The notes under the pieces were generated by a model. It searched no databases, was not told the origin of the DNA, and was given only the letters and a program-made list of their open reading frames with translations. Below are positions 1 through 13,100 of a DNA stretch of 64,000 bases, piece by piece. Both the position numbers and the translations under genes were made by a program. The number at the start of each line of letters is the position of its first letter. The stretch's first letter is position 1. The stretch is from Marisa cornuarietis (taxonomy: Eukaryota > Mollusca > Gastropoda > Architaenioglossa > Ampullariidae), in NCBI GenBank assembly GCA_004794655.1, contig SMMW01000585.1, positions 10,167,501-10,231,500 on the forward strand, read 5' to 3'.

Positions 1-540
1 CAAAACTGTGAAGAATTGACAACAGTATTTGTGAATTAATTAATGACTGCAGCTGTGTCCCAGGAATGGAGCACATTATGCGGCTGTGCTGAACGCAGAT
101 TCTTGGCGCGGAAGAATTGCGTTCACTCCTCTGCGGTTCCAACGTGTGTGGCTTAGCCGACCTCTAAAGTGGCACAAATCGATAAATCAATAGCATCCCC
201 CACCCCCTCAGCTAGATCCTCATGGCCGGCTTCTGTGCGTGCAATCACTGCTGCCGGCCGTGCTGCTGATGTTGAAACCTCCGCATCGATTTTGGCGCTA
301 CTGCCCGGGCACCGGCACGCGCCTGGGCCGGGGATGGTTGGGGCAGCGATCGAAAGGCGCACAGGCGGAGGCTGATCGAGAATCTGACGCTTGGAACCAA
401 CTGCCGAGAGACATTGCTCTGGCACGAGGACAACATGTAGGGTCAATGACGCAAAGCACTGTTTCCAACTGTTCATCTTTTGAGTCTTTTTTTCTCTCTC
501 TTTCCACCCCCCCCCCGGAGTAATGTTAGATTTTCAATCC
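1..540. other. GC-rich opening segment, no recognised gene
   Basis: This stretch is clearly more GC-rich than the next 3 kb and has open frames of 60-107 codons on both strands. None shows a known domain, and the overlapping frames on both strands are what GC-rich sequence produces by chance. It ends at a C-run near 505-516. It could be part of a neighbouring gene or an unrecognised repeat cut by the window edge. Confidence 0.3.
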
Positions 541-3500
541 GCTAGACATGAACTATATTTTTATAGAACGTATGTTTCAGTTCACCCGAAACAGAGGAAC
601 TATTACTAAATTACTAAAATTACAAACAGCTATACCTACAGTGTGACCAAAAAAATAAGTTCTAATCAAAGGAATTTCCCAGTCAGTAATGACTGATCAT
701 CAAAGTGCTATATCCCATGTAAGCAACAGTTTTCATAAAGATGGCTGATATATTAATAAAATAAGAAAGATACCTTTCATCCTCCACCCCCTTCTTGTTC
801 CCCTCCCCCAAAAAAGAAGCAATGCACAATAAACACTTGCTCATTTTTTAAATTTATTTATTTGCTTATTTTATTATTTTATATCAATTTGCAATTCATA
901 AAGGTAAAATAATGCATCAACACAATCCACAGAACAATAGAACACCATTTGTTTTTGTTTTTTTAAAAAGGGGGTAAGAAGGGAGAGAGATCAAGCGACC
1001 ACAGGCACATGCATGTGTGTGCTCATGATGTGGTTTGCTTTACTGCTACAATACTTGATATGCAGACGTAAATGTATATATTCTTACTTCACAGGGCAGT
1101 AAAAATCTTTGAATAATAATAATAAAACACACCAGAAGCAGCCATAAATGTTAATGTATATTCACCACTAGAAGTGATCAATTATCAGAATACATGTAAT
1201 TCAGTCTAGAAAAACTGGGTCAGCTTTCCCCATTTGCCAGATTTCAAAATGGAAATTTTTAAAAGATAAGTGTGATCAGCAAATGTCTACAGCATCAAAG
1301 GAATTTTAGTAAGCAAATTTATCATAAGTGTTACAGTCCCAACTTTCCTTCATATCCTCCTTCTCAGTTAGCATGATGACTATATACACCGTTTAAAAAA
1401 AAAAGATAATTATCAGATTTTTAATGCATAAATTGAAAGTCTGATTATGTACACTGTAATTACTACATTACTTTCTATCTGGATAGCCAAGCAAGCAACA
1501 CATAAGAGAACATGAATGGATTATTTTTAATTATATATATATTATGTGAGGATGGGTTAGAGGAAAACCTAACCTGAACCTGAACTAAATGGACAACAAA
1601 AATAAAATGCTTCAAAAGATTCTAAAATCATTATCAGGTTTTAATATGAAATGTATACAGCATGACATCTACCCATCCTATTCTCACTGACAATTCTCTC
1701 ATTCAACAAAAGCCAATCCAATCAAACAGTCTTTGAGTCAAAGACAAAACACTTTGACTACCTGAATTATTTTCCCTGAATTCCAGGGTTCTATCAAACA
1801 AGAAGGAAAGACCCCCCCTACCCCCCATCATATTCAAGAACTATATACCATGAGTAAAAATTACATGGAAACTAGCTGAGCTATCTATGGGACATGTGGT
1901 TAACAGCTTCAAAACTAGTAAAATTGTAAGAAGTATGGTATGGAGTGTGTAAACAGACTTAAAAGTGTTGAACTTGTGAGACAATAACGAAAGAAGACAT
2001 AAGACATCTACTTTAGAAATTTAGGTGGAAGATCTGAAGTTAACCACCAAATAAGAAGTGAACAAGTTTCGAAATGAAGTTCATCATTAAAAAAATTCAA
2101 ATTCTGTTTTTAAATAAAGTAGGGCTTGTGATTGCTCTACTTTGTAGACTGGATCAGTAAAGTGAATGATCTGCATACTGCATACTGTCAGTAATCTGTA
2201 ATTTTGTGAGTAGTCATTCATGACAAACAACATTAAAGGCATTCACAATGAACTGGGTGAAGACTGTATAAAATATTCGACGACATACGAATAAACCTGT
2301 TTTGATTATCAACCTAAACGCCCCTTTAGGACTAGTACTGGGTAGGAGCAAACTGCCTCGCATTGGTCGTAATTTTACGGCGGATTAATTGTTCGTCCTG
2401 CTGTGATCTTTCGTACGTCATTTTTGAATTAATTTCGATTTAGTGCGTTTTCTCTCGCTCTTACCTTTTTCGGGGATACGGAAACACCCCACTCAAGAGG
2501 TTTACGTTTTCTTCCAACTACCTCTATTCGCTCTTCAATTCAAAAGTTACGAAAGCTTTTATTTCCGTTTTGGTCGTTTGTTGTTAGCGATAGACAGGAT
2601 GAAATGGAATAGTACTCTCCAAACATTCATATTTAAAAAGAAAAAGTTAGTGACTGAGTAATTCTTCTTTATCGTTGCTTTGTCAAAAGCATTAGTATTA
2701 GCTCTGTCGATATGTGCATGGCAGTTTAATGCTTCGCGACAGGCACCAGTGCTATGCTGTAGCAAGTTCCGCTTTGTGCTGCACTTATATCAAATATACA
2801 TAATGCTTTTCTCACTTCTACTTAACATTATCATCATTTGTGATTTAGAAGGACATATATACACTGTTCCACTTACAGCTAGTAGCTGACTGTGTAGTAC
2901 TTTTATGTCTAGTTCTCAAATGGTATTGTTCTTGTGTAGTGCGATCGGCATTGCCTTCACCATTTTCTGTTAATAGTAGTCCGCCATCCCAAACCCAAAT
3001 GTATGAAATAACCGTACGTCTTTACATGAATATGACACTATCGATAAGTGTAAAAGCATCTCAACAAAAAACAGCCTAAAGCAAAAAAAAAGAAAAAAAA
3101 TCAGCTAAAACCAGCTGAAAGTTTCACTTTATGGGAGATCACCACTAACACATTTTGACTGGACATCATAAAAGGTTGACAAAAGTACTGCTGAAAGTAA
3201 TTTGTAATTATTTGTACATGAATATGTATTTCAGGGATAGATTATACTTAACCTATTTTTTCATGTGCATATGCACACAGAGCAGTGTATATATGGAACT
3301 GAGAAGGTTAATGGGTATTGGTCATTTTGGGGGTTTTCGCTTGATGTTAGGAAGGACTTGTGGCAGAGGTTTGGGTTAGAGTTAGTTGTTTTGGGTGGGG
3401 TAGAGAATGAGAGGTCAGATTTTTGGCTAGGACTTCCTTAGTTTGGAAATCAGCTCCTCATACCAGGGGCCTTCCCAGTTCCCATGAGTTGTTAATGGTG

Positions 3501-3900
3501 TGTAGGTGTAAAACTCTTTGGTTACCCATACAATATATTATGCTTTTTTAGCACTATAACATTATCACTACTTTGTAAAATTATCCAGAATCAGATTTGA
3601 AGTCAAGACTTGGGTTATAAATTAGTGAAATTTAATAAATACCACAAAAAATATTCAATACATTGCATGCAACAAAGAAATAAATTAGTCTTTAAGTCAA
3701 AATAGTTTGGAAATTATGAAGAAAATAAACTCTTGAGTTCATGACATCTTTACAAAATGGCACTGAGGTTTTTGTTGCCTTCATTACACACACTTGCATG
3801 CATGTTGAATGTGAAGTTTCTTAGCTGTTTTTATAGTATTGGTGCAGGTTCTTTCCTGTTGATACTTTCATGAATTGTTCCTTGTCAGCATACATCTCCA
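541..3900. other. AT-rich non-coding stretch
   Basis: I see no supported gene here. Open frames are short (74 codons or fewer), and A/T runs and simple repeats are common. If the basigin-like gene to the right keeps its usual 3' structure, its missing cytoplasmic-tail exon and 3' UTR could lie here, but I found no exon with the required phase and an acidic or basic tail. Confidence 0.4.
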
Positions 3901-3927
3901 AAACAATGCCAGTGATGGCTTTGGCAT

Positions 3928-4100
3928 TTATTTATGTACTTTTGGGACTGATTGGTTTCTGTTCCTATGGTGAATTTGCTTCTCTACTGCTTCTTGAATT
4001 TCCCTGCAATAGACAAAAAACTCTGTAACATCAGGATATATCCTAATCTTGTCTATAGTTTCTGTTCTTAGACTGTCACTGAATGAAAATGGCTTAAATT
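3928..4100 (-). other. Open-frame remnant beside the P-like element
   Basis: On the minus strand about 57 codons stay open from the right edge of this interval to a stop near 3928. They read FSFSDSLRTETIDKIRIYP and continue with a charged IQEAVEKQIHHRN stretch. A different frame stays open just downstream (INAKAITGIVLEMYADKEQF), as if one frameshift separated two halves of a former coding segment. The P-like element at 4108-4584 begins immediately upstream of the open part. I do not recognise the family. It may be a broken exon, a host pseudogene or transposon sequence. Confidence 0.25.
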
Positions 4101-4107
4101 GTTCAAC

Positions 4108-4584
4108 CATGAATGTTGATCTACTGGACTGCTGACGAAATTCCGAGACCAACGCTTAGCCTCTTCCGAAGTTCTGAACCGCTAGTCTCGGCTAGCGGGA
4201 TTCAATCCAATTTCCGTTTCCGGAGATGCAGCACGATGATGGACGTAGATTCCGTCGTCGTGCTGCGTCTCCGGAAACCGAAATCGGACCGAATCCGCTG
4301 GCCTTTAGCATGAATGAGAGCCGCTCGCCACTCTTCTTGCTCTTTTGATATACCTGGCCACGGAAGGCGAAAAAAACTTACACCAAAACATTTGTAACTT
4401 GCACAGTGGCATCCTTCCATGCTGCAGGAGTTACCACTTCCTGGCTGTTTATATTCCTTTACTGCTGCCATTGTTGTGATCGTTCGCTACCGGAAGCTGC
4501 TTTTTTTCCGAGCCTCGTTCTCGCGGCTCTCCGACTTAATTGAAAAAAATCGTCTGCTAGCAGTCCAGTAGATCAACGTTCATG
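4108..4584 (-). mobile_element. P-element-like non-autonomous transposon with THAP fragment
   Basis: The ends are 26-bp terminal inverted repeats (4108-4133 and 4559-4584) with one mismatch, starting CATGAA. They are flanked by a perfect 7-bp direct repeat GTTCAAC (4101-4107 and 4585-4591), a target-site duplication. Inside, a minus-strand ATG at 4471 opens a frame with CSMEGCHC followed by GVSFFRLPWPGISKEQEEW. This resembles the start of a THAP C2CH zinc finger, the DNA-binding domain shared with P-element transposases. The frame then runs into an imperfect hairpin with arms of about 42 bp (4201-4242 and 4251-4293). No catalytic region is left, so this is an internally deleted copy that would need transposase in trans. 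The P-superfamily call rests on the THAP piece, the CA start and the 7-bp duplication. Confidence 0.7.
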
Positions 4585-4982
4585 GTTCAACTGTGTTTTA
4601 AGTGGGTGTGGATTTTTTGTCACAGTAGATGTACCCAGTTTTTACTCTGAAAACATCTCCCTTGCTTTCTTAAATTTTGATAAATGTGACATATATACAA
4701 GATTCCATTGTCATATTATGAAACATGCAGATAAATTGCATAATAATAATAAGTAATCATTTTTGATCACCTTTGGAAAAAGACTAATACCTCATCATTG
4801 TTATCATTATCTTTAAAATGTTTCAACTCTCACAAAGGATGCTTTAAGCAATGAACAGGAACACACAGCCATCTTTATATCTTCACCAATTCTTACAAAC
4901 ATAATCTATGACTTCTTGGGTGATACAGAAGTGGGAGGAAAAGGACAAAACTAGAAGAAGAAAATCCAGTTTAACACAATAC

Positions 4983-7055
4983 CTCTTCTCATTTTTGTTC
5001 TTGTATTCACTAATGCCAGCAATTGTGAGAATTAATAGAAATTCCACAATGATTCCTATTAATGGCCAGCTAAAGGCATACCTGTCTGAGAAAGAGAAAA
5101 CAAAATTTTGAGTAAATACTAAAACATTTGTCTAGACTCTGGGGCATAAATACAAAGATATTTCTGATCTTAATGAAAGCTGCACTCCATGTCAGAAAAT
5201 CTACTCTGTGTACTAGAGTAACATCGGTAGAAGCATGTATAAATGTGTTTAAAACCACAACTACCTTCTGCAGGATACTGAAAATGAAATATGATTATGA
5301 AGAATGTATTCTCTGTTTAACAAAAAAATGTGTAATACTCTTCCACTGCTAGAGCTAGACAGTATACCTCTGTCTTAATAATAATTTTAAAAAATTCTGA
5401 CGGTGTTTTGTTCTATTGTAATAGGCAAAGTAAAGATGATGCGAAGTAACAAATACTAAAGAGTATGGAAAAAAATGTTCAAACATTGAGCATGCTATTT
5501 TTTTTTATTGTCATGACTTGAGTAACTACATCAAAGTAATCAGAACTTTGTGATGAGCTTAAGTTTGACATTTTCCAGATTCTCATTCACAAAGACCATG
5601 AGACATTTACCTCATATCTGCAAGTAACTTGTAGACCACGCTACTGCAATTTAAGCACACCAAAATAAGTAAAGTACATGTAGGTGATGTTGGAAAATGA
5701 ATATGTCAGCCTCTAATTGTGAGCAAACCTTTCATACTACAGTGTATGCAGGCCTAGTCAATGAGCATAAGTACTGATTGCTTTACAAGTCCGTACCCAT
5801 GGCCTTTCATTTATATCAGTGTGTTTTAATATTACAACAATTCTCAGATAAAGACAGTGACAGACATATCTTGAAAAATCAGCTCTACACTGCCCAGACT
5901 GGCTTGGGAGAGTGGCATAGGGGGCTATTAAAGGACAGGAGGTGCAGAGGGCCAGTTTTAAGGTTCTCCTTTAGTGATCATGTGCACCAAGTGTACAAAA
6001 AGGCCCAGCAAAGACTCCACCTTTTAAGGAAACTCTGCAGCTTCAACGTCAGCTTTGGGGTGCTGGAAACTGTTTACAGGTACCCTGTTGAGAGCATTCT
6101 CATATTTAACATCACTGCCTGGTATGGTCACCTCTTCGTCAAAGACAAGGCAAGGCTGGCCACAGTTATCCACCAGGCAAAAAAAAATTATTGGTACATC
6201 ACATCTGCCACTTTCTGACTTGTACCTTCATGCAGTCAGAAAGATGGCATCTAATATCACTTCAGACCAAATACACCTTCTCCATCCCAGCTTTCAGCTG
6301 TTGCCCTTGGGCACGCACTACAAAGTGCTACATGTCCGAAAAAGTGCCAACCAGAGGTCCTTTATGCCAGCAGCAATCACCATCCTAAATGAAAGGCACA
6401 AGGGCTCATAGGCCTACTGTATTATCTGGCATCCTTCCTAAGAGTTCATGTATATGTATGAGAGGGTGTTGGTGTGCATGAGTGTTATGTTGTGAATGGG
6501 TATGTATGTCTGCCCATTATCTTTGTGTGTGTGTGTATATATATATTCATATGATGTTTGTAGTGATTGTGAGCAAAAGAAAAATTTCTGCTTTGTACAC
6601 ACAATAAAGTTTGATTTGATTTGACTATGGGCTGGCTGGGGTTAAGATGCAGAATAGGCTGCTGTGTAGAAAGTGAATTCATTCCTTGAGATCATAGATT
6701 GGGCATGGGGCAGTTAGAAGTTGACCATCAGGTACAATGGTAGACCTATAATCTGTCAGACAGCAACTTGCTTATTTTCAATACTTAGGCATCATAGAAG
6801 ACAGAAAGGAGCAAGAAGAAATCTCTGAAATCTCTACCAGTCTCAATAGTCATTACATTTCACATCCTGAAGGGTGAGTGACTGACCAGTAATGCGCAAT
6901 CTTTGACTCCCGGTGCTCACTGTGTCTGGGTGCCGCGGACTCTTTGCCTCACATTTGTATACTCCTCTTTCATCAAAGTCGACGTTGGTGATTTTCAGAT
7001 TCTGTGCTGGAAGTCCATTTATGAAAGTGTCTTCAACAGTAATTTTGCTACTGGG

Positions 7056-7114
<59 letters not shown>

Positions 7115-10100
7115 TGTATGGTTTGTACCTGTGTATACACAAGCAAAACAGACTAGTTTATGAAGACAGATTGAATAATATTCCCTAAACGTTAAATGCA
7201 AAGCCTGGGTTTAGGTCTCGTCTTAAGACATTCTGTGACACCTGTTCACAGGGCTGGCCGACGGGAGCTTTTCTCCATGTATTCTGGTTTCTTTACCTTC
7301 AGTTATCCCTCTGCCCTCATAGTACGAAATTCCCAGGAGGAGGAAACACTTCCCTGCAAAACCAGTCAACTAACTACATACAGTGGTACGTCGAGTTACG
7401 AGTTGCTCCATATACGAACATTTCGAGTTACGATCGAGCAGGCTCGAGCTAAGAACGTTGTTCCTAGTTACGAACTGCTGAGCTGATCCTACGAACAGCT
7501 ACAGGTAGTTGGCGCATCGGCGTATTTATTGGCAAGTGAAGATGCCAAAAGTGCAGCCAAAAAGGCAAAAACCGATGATTAGTGGAAAATGTATCATACA
7601 TACGTAAATGTTAAGCATAGGTTAAGTTAAAAATTAAGAAAGTAGAAATTTAAGAAAGTTTATTTTTACAATTTAATTTTATGAATTCATTTAAAGTAAA
7701 GAAAGCGCAATTGTGGTTTTGTTTAAAGTGTAAGAAAATGCTGTATCTACGCTTTGTTCCGTGCCAGTATCGATCCCTTAATTCTTCCCTCGATCCCTCT
7801 CTCCTCAGCCACTCTCGGTTAGAATCTTGAATCTTGTTAGCCGCGCTCATCTGTCGCCAAGATTACAGGACTGTATTGTATAGCCTACATTTTGTTACTG
7901 TATTTTGTACATTTTATTTAATTTATTTATTTTGTTGTGAATTTGAAGTTTTACGTGTGTTTCTTAATTAAAAACATGCACTTTTTCATAATTTAGGAAA
8001 ATTTGGGATCAGAGGGCTGGAACGGATTAATCTGATTTCCATAATTTTAGATGGGAAAATCCGTTCGAGTTACGAGCATTTCTAGTTACAAGCACGGCTC
8101 TGGAACGAATTAAATTCGTAACTCGAGGTACCACTGTACTAGGGTAGAGCAGCAGATCGAGATGTGTGGTCGAATAAAAATCGTAACACAGGCACACAAC
8201 AAACATAATGTGCTTGGAGTCTAAGTATGAAGCTTTGTTGATACAAAAGATCGAGGTGTAGACTGATAGACATGCACTTATAAGAACTTGTAGTTGGCAG
8301 ATAACTATTGAGAATGGGGGAGGTGGACGAGGGAAATTTCTATAATTTTCTCTCTCTAGCTATACAACTCACTTTATAAAATGCATTCTATAACTAGAGA
8401 AAGAACAATGATCAGTGAAACCAAAATATTATGCTTAAGAATTGCTATCCAATTCATTTTATAGATACAATTCAATTATATACCTATAGAATGCGTTCTA
8501 GCTATACAATGTAATTCTATAATTATAGAGTTCTGTGATTCTATCTATAATCATAGAACGGAATTGTATACGGACCGAGGCTCATTTGCATAGAGTTCTG
8601 GCGATGTGAAAAGTCAGCCAATCAGCAATCCCTAAACAAAACGTTACCTTGTCATGGATCGAGGTGCTATTTACTGCACATTCAACATTCCAGTCAGTTT
8701 AAAGGCCGAAAGTGAATCGTTGAGCTTAAATGCTTATAATTATAAATTGCTGTTTACATACAGACTTCCTCTGTGTATGTGATGTGTGCTCGTTGATATT
8801 TTTTTCTTAGTAGAAGCGAACAATTACAAAGTGGCCAAGTGCTATATTCTAGTAAAACGATCACTTGAGTAACTATAAGACTGTAAGAGACAGACGATGC
8901 AGTATCTAAGTACTAAATGCAATGCCACTGTTGATCAAAGAAAAATATAAGGGTTTTAAACTAAGAGGCATTCTTTTTATACTTTTCTTGTATATTTACG
9001 AGGCTCACTCATGATGATCAGAAGTTGCAGAAGGTTTAATGTTTGCGAGAGTGATGTGCCTCAGCTTTGCGCGAGACATAGATTAAAACATACACATACA
9101 CGCACGCAAGCAAGCAAGCAAGGTGACAGCGTTGAGAAAGAGACTGGGTTATAGGCTTTTTGACTAATTACCTGTAATAATGTGCCATCTTTGTACCAGT
9201 TTACTGTTGGCTTCGGATGCCCCAAAACCAGACAAGTCATGACAAAGTTGCTTCCTTGCGTCACATGGGCACTCATCTCTGAGATGCTCACCACCTTGAA
9301 CAGGGCTGGAATGACATCCACGACAGCCGTTAGATCATGTCAGAAAATAAACACCCTGGAAAGCTATTGGAAAACGTCGTGAAGGACTCTAATGCTGCCT
9401 AAATGCTCATCCATTTTAGAGGTCTACATGAGATTTTACAAATAACAGCAATGGACTCAGTGCAAGATAGTATTTTTGCCACTTCAGAGTGAATTATACC
9501 CCTCTCCTTTTTTTTGCTTGCGACATTTAGGCTTACACAAACACCTCATTAGAAGGTGATCTCCCTTTCACCCACCTTCTTCCCCACCCCATCGTCTAAC
9601 TCCGATTACCTTTGTTTTTTGTAGTTTGCAACTTTGCCACCATGTTAATTATTGTGTTGCTGTTTCTGAAGCGCGGTGAGTTCGCTGTCAAATGCGCTTA
9701 TAAGTACCTTTTTATTAGGAAAAACTGGAATGCACATGGACAAGCTTACGTTGTCAAGACTGCAGCAGCCATACATTAACTGGCCGTAGTCACTGAAAAT
9801 GCCACGTGTTTGACCTCTCTCTAAGCATGGTTATTGCGAACGGGTGGGGAAAAGCATTTACTCATATTTGGGGACACACATGTAAGATGGCTGTGTAACT
9901 ATAAGACTGTAAGAGACAGACGACAGTATGTAAGTACTAAATGTGCTTTCGTGCTTGCCACGTCTCGCTTTCAGATCTCATCACTGGCTAGCATTGCCGT
10001 ATCACTGGGGTATCAGCATTACGAAAAGGAGAGCAAGGCATATAAACCTCTCCCCGCCAGTACAACAAGCATCTCCGTAGCAAATCATTTGCAGCGGTTC

Positions 10101-13100
10101 TACGTGATGACAAGCGTAAACTGCAAGAAACTCAACATGCGGTAGGCAGGTCCACCAACTCGTGAACATGTTTGGATGCCCATGGTGTCCCCAGCTATGG
10201 GCAAGTAGAAAACTCTCCCAACCGGGAAGATGATGCTCATCACCTGTTCATCAAACGACCGGAGTAGGGATTTACAAGCTGAAATACCGTGGTTTAACTT
10301 AAACGGGCTTTTCACGCATTCTCGACATATAACTTTCTGTCGTCTTCCAGGATCGTGGCCGGGGTCCACCCACAGCTACCAACCACGCTTGTGTCTCGTT
10401 CTTATCTCTCCTAGAGGCCCGAATAAAACAGGCGGATATTACACGCTCAGAACAAAACACTGGATTGCCGAAGGCAAAAGAAGGAGAAGCCCCAGTGCTT
10501 CCTGAAGGACAATAGTATAGATGTAGATTGCACCCAGGAAGGACGTCTGACCCAAGCGAACATCTTCATAAGAGGATATAAAAGCCTTGAGACAAGACAA
10601 GAAAAACCGACCAAAGAAAGCAAAGAAAGGTCTAATCACTTTGGTCAAAACCCCAGCCGTTGACACAAGGAGGTCCAGCAAAGAAGACTTCGACATGCAG
10701 TTCCTGAGAATTAAACTAATTCTTCCAGGAACCCCAGGGACCATCGACATTGCTAAAAGCAAAATCCACCAACAAGCCATCACAGTCGACCAGCACAACT
10801 GGATTGCGACTAGAGATTTCAACAGCTACTCACCCATGTGGGGCTAACTTGACGAAAAAAAAGGTGTAGATGTAAAAGACTGGATGATCAGAAACCAGCT
10901 TATGGTAACCAACAAGCCATGACCCTGGAGAAGCAGCAGCACTACAGACCTCGCCATTCTTGCTTCCGACGACATTCACAGCATCGCACCAAGAGAAGTC
11001 TCCAGTCCACTAGGAAGGAGCGGCCACAGATCGGTGATCATCAACATCCAGAAACAGCTCTAGGCTAACAACTTTAGACTCCCACTCAGCTGGAATCATA
11101 CAAAAGCTAACTAGGACTATTTAGACCTGATGCCGACAAAAGAACTGCTGCACTGAAAAACTATCAGACCATGACGTAAAAAAAAGCCAATCGCCGGAAG
11201 TTTTAGCATGGCAATATTAGAGGCAGAAGCCAAAATTATCATCCAAACTGGAGTTCTTAACTTAATACCCTACACAACTTGAACAAAGCCAGGGACAAAA
11301 TACAAAGTTCACTTTCAGATCACAACAAAGCAAAAGCTAGCACAAAAGACAGCCGCCTCAACATGACAGCAGGCATACAAGAGGGCCTTCGAAAGCTGAT
11401 GAAGACCCTAAACAAGAAAACCCCGGAAGACATAAGACCGTAATAGAACAGGGTAACCAGCTGAAAACAAAAAGTTGTAGCCAACATTTTGCAGATATGT
11501 ACTAAAAGAAAAAATATCCACATGTCAAGAATGCGAACCAAGGACGTCAGAGAGGCGACCATCTTACAATCAGATGAGCCCAGTTCTGCAGACACTTGCA
11601 CGAGCAAGCTTTTCACTCTGAATGAGCTAAAACACACCAGACTGAAACTCAATAAAAGCTCACGGCCTGGGCTGGAGTGACTGGCGATATCCAGAGATGC
11701 TGTTTCACATCTTTGACATCAGCTAAAAAAGAGGCCAAGTGCCCTCCATCTGGAAAGTACCAGAAATCATCCCACCCTTAAGAAAAGCAAAGATAAAAAA
11801 AAACTACATGAATTTAGATGCTCATAAATCTTCTGAGCTGCAAGGAAAAGGACAAAAATGTGAAATGATTAAAAGACACGGATACGTTCAGGTTGTCAAG
11901 ACAAAAGTAAGAATTAAAGAGCTGAAAGAACGTGTTAGAGGTATTTTCGTAATGCAGCGGGGTTGCAGCTGTGACTTCATTTGGGAGATGCTGATGTTTC
12001 GCGACTACAGCACAGCTAGGAATACATGTTAGGGGTGTTCTTGTAAATACGTGGCCTTACTCTCACATTTAATCACTCGCACTATGGGACAATGAAGGTA
12101 AACTCTCTTTTTAAAAAAAAAATATGACTTGCAGTCTGCTTGTATTTTAGTGAATATCTGCATGGTTACAAATATTACAATCATACACCCACAAAAGTAC
12201 GTTAAAAAAAGTTGAACATCCCACACCAAAGTAATCCGCTGGCTTCCGGACCTTCCCGGAAGGGGAGTCCTGGCAGCAGTAATACATGCCAGCAGTCTCA
12301 CGACCTGTTGAGACACAAAACAAGCCTTTATGTCTACGAAAACATGGCAGAAATTACCTTATTATTCGAGAGTAAGTGTGTTTCAAACTGTACGCTTGCG
12401 GTACGGTGCATACTATATGTGGACAAAGTTCATGGAGTAAATCAACGGCACCGTGTGCGAGAGTATGTGAGTGTGTGCGCGCATGAATGTGTTATGTAGT
12501 TACTGCAGGCCTGAAACACTGTCAAAAAGCAGGTATTGTATACCAACAAGTACAATCTCGTGCTGCATGCTGGATGCGTTTCCTTCATATACACAAAGAC
12601 GCTGAAAGATACAATGACGCTAGTATGCACTGCACCGCTCGACCAACACCACCACCCCTACGCTTCAAGTGTTTCTGGTCTCTTTTTATTTTATGCCGGT
12701 TGTCCGTTTAAAATCAGCTCACAAATCAGTAACCTTTTAAGGTTTCCCCTTATATTTTTTGCAAGGCGTAACCGTAGAAAATTCGCCAGCTGCTTATTGA
12801 ACTCTCTTTTATCCCCCAGACTTTTCGCTGTTAGGCCTGACCAGCTTAGGAAAGGGATCATTCATAATTTATCCAAGAGGACATGCAAAAGCTTTGAACT
12901 TTGGGACCCTCTGCTATTGCTGCATCTCGTGAAAAAATATACTGAGACCTTTAAAGCTCGCTGTTTAAAACAAAACAGAGCATACTGATTGTATTTATAT
13001 CTTGTTAGAAAAGAGATACAATTACTAACACGATTGAAAGTTATGGTATGAACTAAAGCTAATAAAGGACATATTTATTGAATATTGCTCGTCTTTGTTA

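Noticed and set aside
153..523. Overlapping open frames on both strands in the GC-rich start
   Set aside because: No recognisable domain, overlapping frames on both strands, and no splice context. Kept only as an unassigned segment.
1340..1375. A charged minus-strand stretch as the basigin cytoplasmic tail
   Set aside because: In the phase set by the transmembrane exon it encodes only three residues before a stop.
4780..4840. An Asp/Asn-rich minus-strand stretch as the basigin cytoplasmic tail
   Set aside because: The splice acceptor phase does not match the phase-2 end of the transmembrane exon.
6843..7201. Open frames with Cys-Val or His-Thr runs
   Set aside because: Produced by the (CA)n repeat. 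Only the spliced exon 6887-7055 on the minus strand is coding.
12030..12100. A minus-strand VYLHCPIV stretch as the missing Ig exon
   Set aside because: The AG before it gives a different phase, and in the required phase the frame stops within 12 codons.
12536..12988. A 150-codon plus-strand frame
   Set aside because: Longest unspliced frame in its region but without a domain pattern, and antisense within an intron of the basigin-like gene. I could not support it as a gene.
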